Shown one piece after another: positions 42,081 through 43,559 of a stretch of DNA of 43,559 nt (position 1 is its first letter; each line of letters starts with the position of its first letter). The stretch lies in contig JAGASY010000001.1 of the NCBI GenBank assembly GCA_017621515.1, forward strand, positions 1-43,559. Direction: 5' to 3'. The translations under genes were made by a program, and so were the position numbers. This stretch comes from Bacteroidaceae bacterium. GTDB taxonomy: Bacteria > Bacteroidota > Bacteroidia > Bacteroidales > Bacteroidaceae. The notes beneath the pieces were generated by a model. That model was not told where the DNA came from, did no database searches, and was given only the letters and a program-made list of their open reading frames with translations.

Positions 42081-42123
42081 AATTATTTTTAAGGTTTTTA
42101 ATTTGTTTAGTTATAAGTTTCTG

Positions 42124-42131
42124 CAAAATTA
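42124..42131 (-). promoter_or_regulatory. -7-like box of the MFS transporter gene
   Basis: On the minus strand this reads TAATTTTG, matching TAnnTTTG, about 44 bp before the first start codon. No -33 at good spacing was found. Confidence 0.4.
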
Positions 42132-42203
42132 GCAAATATAATCAAAAAACATTGTTTTGGGTGGAACATTTTTGTTTCTGCATAATTGAATGATGTAAAA
42201 AGT

Positions 42204-42599
42204 CTATTGAATCAGCATGTTCCTTCTTAATTTTTCCATTTCACTTCTGGAAATATTCATTTCAACCCCAGTTTTACCATTGTCTGCTCCTATTGGAGGA
42301 TTTTCTTTGAATATGCAGAACTCTATGCTGTCTATTGAGGAGAACTCATCGAATAATTTTGTTACAATCCTTCCCGCTACATGTTCTAATAATTTCGAGG
42401 GTTGTGCCATCTCATTTTTTATTGTCCCATATATTTCAGCATAGTTAATAGTATGTTTTAATTCGTCTGTAAATGCCGCTTTAGTGAAATCTGTGGTTAT
42501 TTTTACATTTATGATAAAATAAGCTCCGATTCTTCTTTCCTGTGGAAAGACACCGTGGTAGGAATAGAATTTGAGGTCTTTCAGTATAATTGATTGCAT
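42204..42599 (-). CDS. folB: Dihydroneopterin aldolase
   Basis: This 131-aa cytoplasmic enzyme of folate synthesis forms 6-hydroxymethyl-dihydropterin. Family features include the start IILKDLKFYSYHGVFPQERRIG, with the conserved Tyr-His-Gly and Glu, LKHTINYAEIYGTIK, the substrate-binding Glu in SKLLEHVAGRI, and the closing KENPPIGADNGKTGVEMNISR. Its length matches the family of about 120 residues. It follows the ribonucleotide reductase gene on the same strand, but a terminator hairpin lies between them. Confidence 0.93.
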   Translation of the reverse strand: MQSIILKDLKFYSYHGVFPQERRIGAYFIINVKITTDFTKAAFTDELKHTINYAEIYGTIKNEMAQPSKLLEHVAGRIVTKLFDEFSSIDSIEFCIFKENPPIGADNGKTGVEMNISRSEMEKLRRNMLIQ

Positions 42600-42615
42600 G
42601 ATTCTTATAATAAAA

Positions 42616-42653
42616 ATTCAATGTAAGCCGTAGGAAAGTGACTTACATTGAAT
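42616..42653 (-). terminator. Intrinsic terminator of the ribonucleotide reductase gene
   Basis: On the minus strand ATTCAATGTAAG and CTTACATTGAAT form a perfect 12-bp stem with a 14-nt loop, followed by TTTTTATT. It lies just past the reductase stop and before folB. Confidence 0.85.
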
Positions 42654-42681
42654 ATATGAATGTTTTATGACTTAATCGATT

Positions 42682-43559
42682 TTATCCGCATCGTGATGCG
42701 CCGCAATGTTTACATATCAGACATCCCTCTTGATATACTAATGCTTCATGCCCGCATACAGGACATTTCTGTCCTTTTGCTTCTGTACCGTCTGTGACAT
42801 ATTTCTTTAATGCACGTTCAACACCGTTTTTCCATGTGTTGATGCTTTCATTTTCAAGCTGTAGTGAACTAACCAGCTTTATTGCATTTGTCAGCGGCAT
42901 ACGGTAACGTAGTACACCAGATATCAATTTGGCATAGTTCCAGTATTCTTTATTGAACTTCTCAGACAGTCCTTCAATTGTAGTCTTATATCCTCGTCTG
43001 TTCTCAAATTGGAAATCATAACGCTTGTTTCCGGATTCATCCAGATTCTTAATGATATGACCTTTGGTTACAGTCTTAGGAAGTGCTATTCCATCTTCGT
43101 CGTCTAATACTCCTGTGAATATTTCGTATGGATAGCCGTCAAGAAGTCCGACAAAAGCTACCCATTTTTCCTTGTTATTCTGGAATCTCACCACATCACA
43201 TTCAAGGCTTTTCGGTCTTGTTTCTGTTACCGTTGGCGGTTTGCATCTGCATTCTTCTTCCTTCTTCTCTTTCTTCTTGGTGGAGATGAGGACTCCGGAA
43301 CGTGAACCGTCACGGTAAACAGTACATCCTTTGCATCCTGATTTCCATGCTTCTATATACAGATTGTTTACCAGCTCCTCACTGACATCATTAGGAAGAT
43401 TTATTGTCACGCTGATGGAATGGTCAACCCATTTCTGTATAGCTCCCTGCATTTTGACTTTTTCAAGCCAGTTGACATCATTTGCTGTGGCTTTATAATA
43501 AGGAGACTGTGTGACAATATTGTCTATTTCCTCTTGAGTGTATTTTTTTGTAGTGTCTA
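42682..43559 (-). CDS. nrdJ: Class II (adenosylcobalamin-dependent) ribonucleotide reductase, C-terminal part
   Basis: The open frame runs through the window edge, so this is the last 292 or so residues of a longer gene. It contains SISVTINLPNDVSEELVNNLYIEAWKSGCKGCTVYRDGSRSGVL, the C-terminal segment of B12-dependent reductases, followed by a TSCPD-type domain (about 95-200 of this part). A closing zinc-ribbon-like motif is CPVCGHEALVYQEGCLICKHCG, with four or five Cys. The enzyme reduces ribonucleotides to deoxyribonucleotides for DNA synthesis, here without oxygen dependence. The catalytic barrel lies outside the window. The internal ATG at 43452 is not the start, because the homologous frame continues upstream to the edge. 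Confidence 0.9.
   Translation of the reverse strand, partial: DTTKKYTQEEIDNIVTQSPYYKATANDVNWLEKVKMQGAIQKWVDHSISVTINLPNDVSEELVNNLYIEAWKSGCKGCTVYRDGSRSGVLISTKKKEKKEEECRCKPPTVTETRPKSLECDVVRFQNNKEKWVAFVGLLDGYPYEIFTGVLDDEDGIALPKTVTKGHIIKNLDESGNKRYDFQFENRRGYKTTIEGLSEKFNKEYWNYAKLISGVLRYRMPLTNAIKLVSSLQLENESINTWKNGVERALKKYVTDGTEAKGQKCPVCGHEALVYQEGCLICKHCGASRCG

Overview
The window is chromosomal DNA from a member of the Bacteroidales (Bacteroides, Phocaeicola or Prevotella type; genus not assigned). This rests on Bacteroidetes -7 promoter boxes (TAnnTTTG), start codons without Shine-Dalgarno sequences, a membrane-bound one-component AraC regulator with a periplasmic propeller, secreted polysaccharide-degrading enzymes, an Na+-pumping oxaloacetate decarboxylase, and an ilvD-B-N-thioesterase-ilvC operon of the kind I recall from gut Bacteroides. 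I see no rRNA, tRNA, CRISPR array, transposase or integrase.

Layout. (1) 147-4988: a PhoR/PhoB-like two-component pair, divergent from a PiT phosphate transporter with a PhoU-like C-terminal tail; a Pho-box-like repeat precedes the transporter. (2) 6120-19802: a pectin (rhamnogalacturonan-I type) utilisation locus. A GH43 enzyme and a large clan GH-A enzyme lie on the minus strand; a kinase-less propeller/AraC regulator, an SGNH esterase and a PL11 rhamnogalacturonan lyase lie on the plus strand. No SusC/SusD pair is present. A PHP-domain hydrolase and a GNAT acetyltransferase follow. (3) 22380-28934: the branched-chain amino acid operon ilvD-ilvB-ilvN-acyl-ACP thioesterase-ilvC. It is preceded by what reads as a complete transcription attenuator: a 31-codon leader peptide rich in Ile, Leu and Val, an antiterminator and a terminator. 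(4) 29021-33313: a two-component system divergent from an outer-membrane beta-barrel gene, whose promoter carries a 17-bp direct repeat on a 22-bp period. (5) 33314-35807: an AT-rich accessory stretch with one FRG-domain gene, nested inverted repeats and a probable gene remnant. (6) 35808-39386: oadG-oadA-oadB. (7) 40061-43559: a small lipoprotein, an ExuT-like MFS transporter, FolB and the C-terminal part of a class II ribonucleotide reductase that runs off the window.

The intergenic DNA is rich in repeats. Two ~810-bp non-coding copies (about 5100-5910 and 21400-22215), plus a fragment near 35400, share palindromes; one palindrome is inverted between the copies and shows paired base changes. 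Two ~180-bp palindromic elements (12465-12645 and 33437-33618) contain 21-bp tandem units. A short element with core GGAGGAGTCTGTCGAA lies in at least four gene gaps.

The strongest new-looking signal is the ilv leader-peptide attenuator. The dispersed palindromic repeats and the tandem operator of the outer-membrane protein come next. All functions are inferred from reading the sequence; no database search was run.
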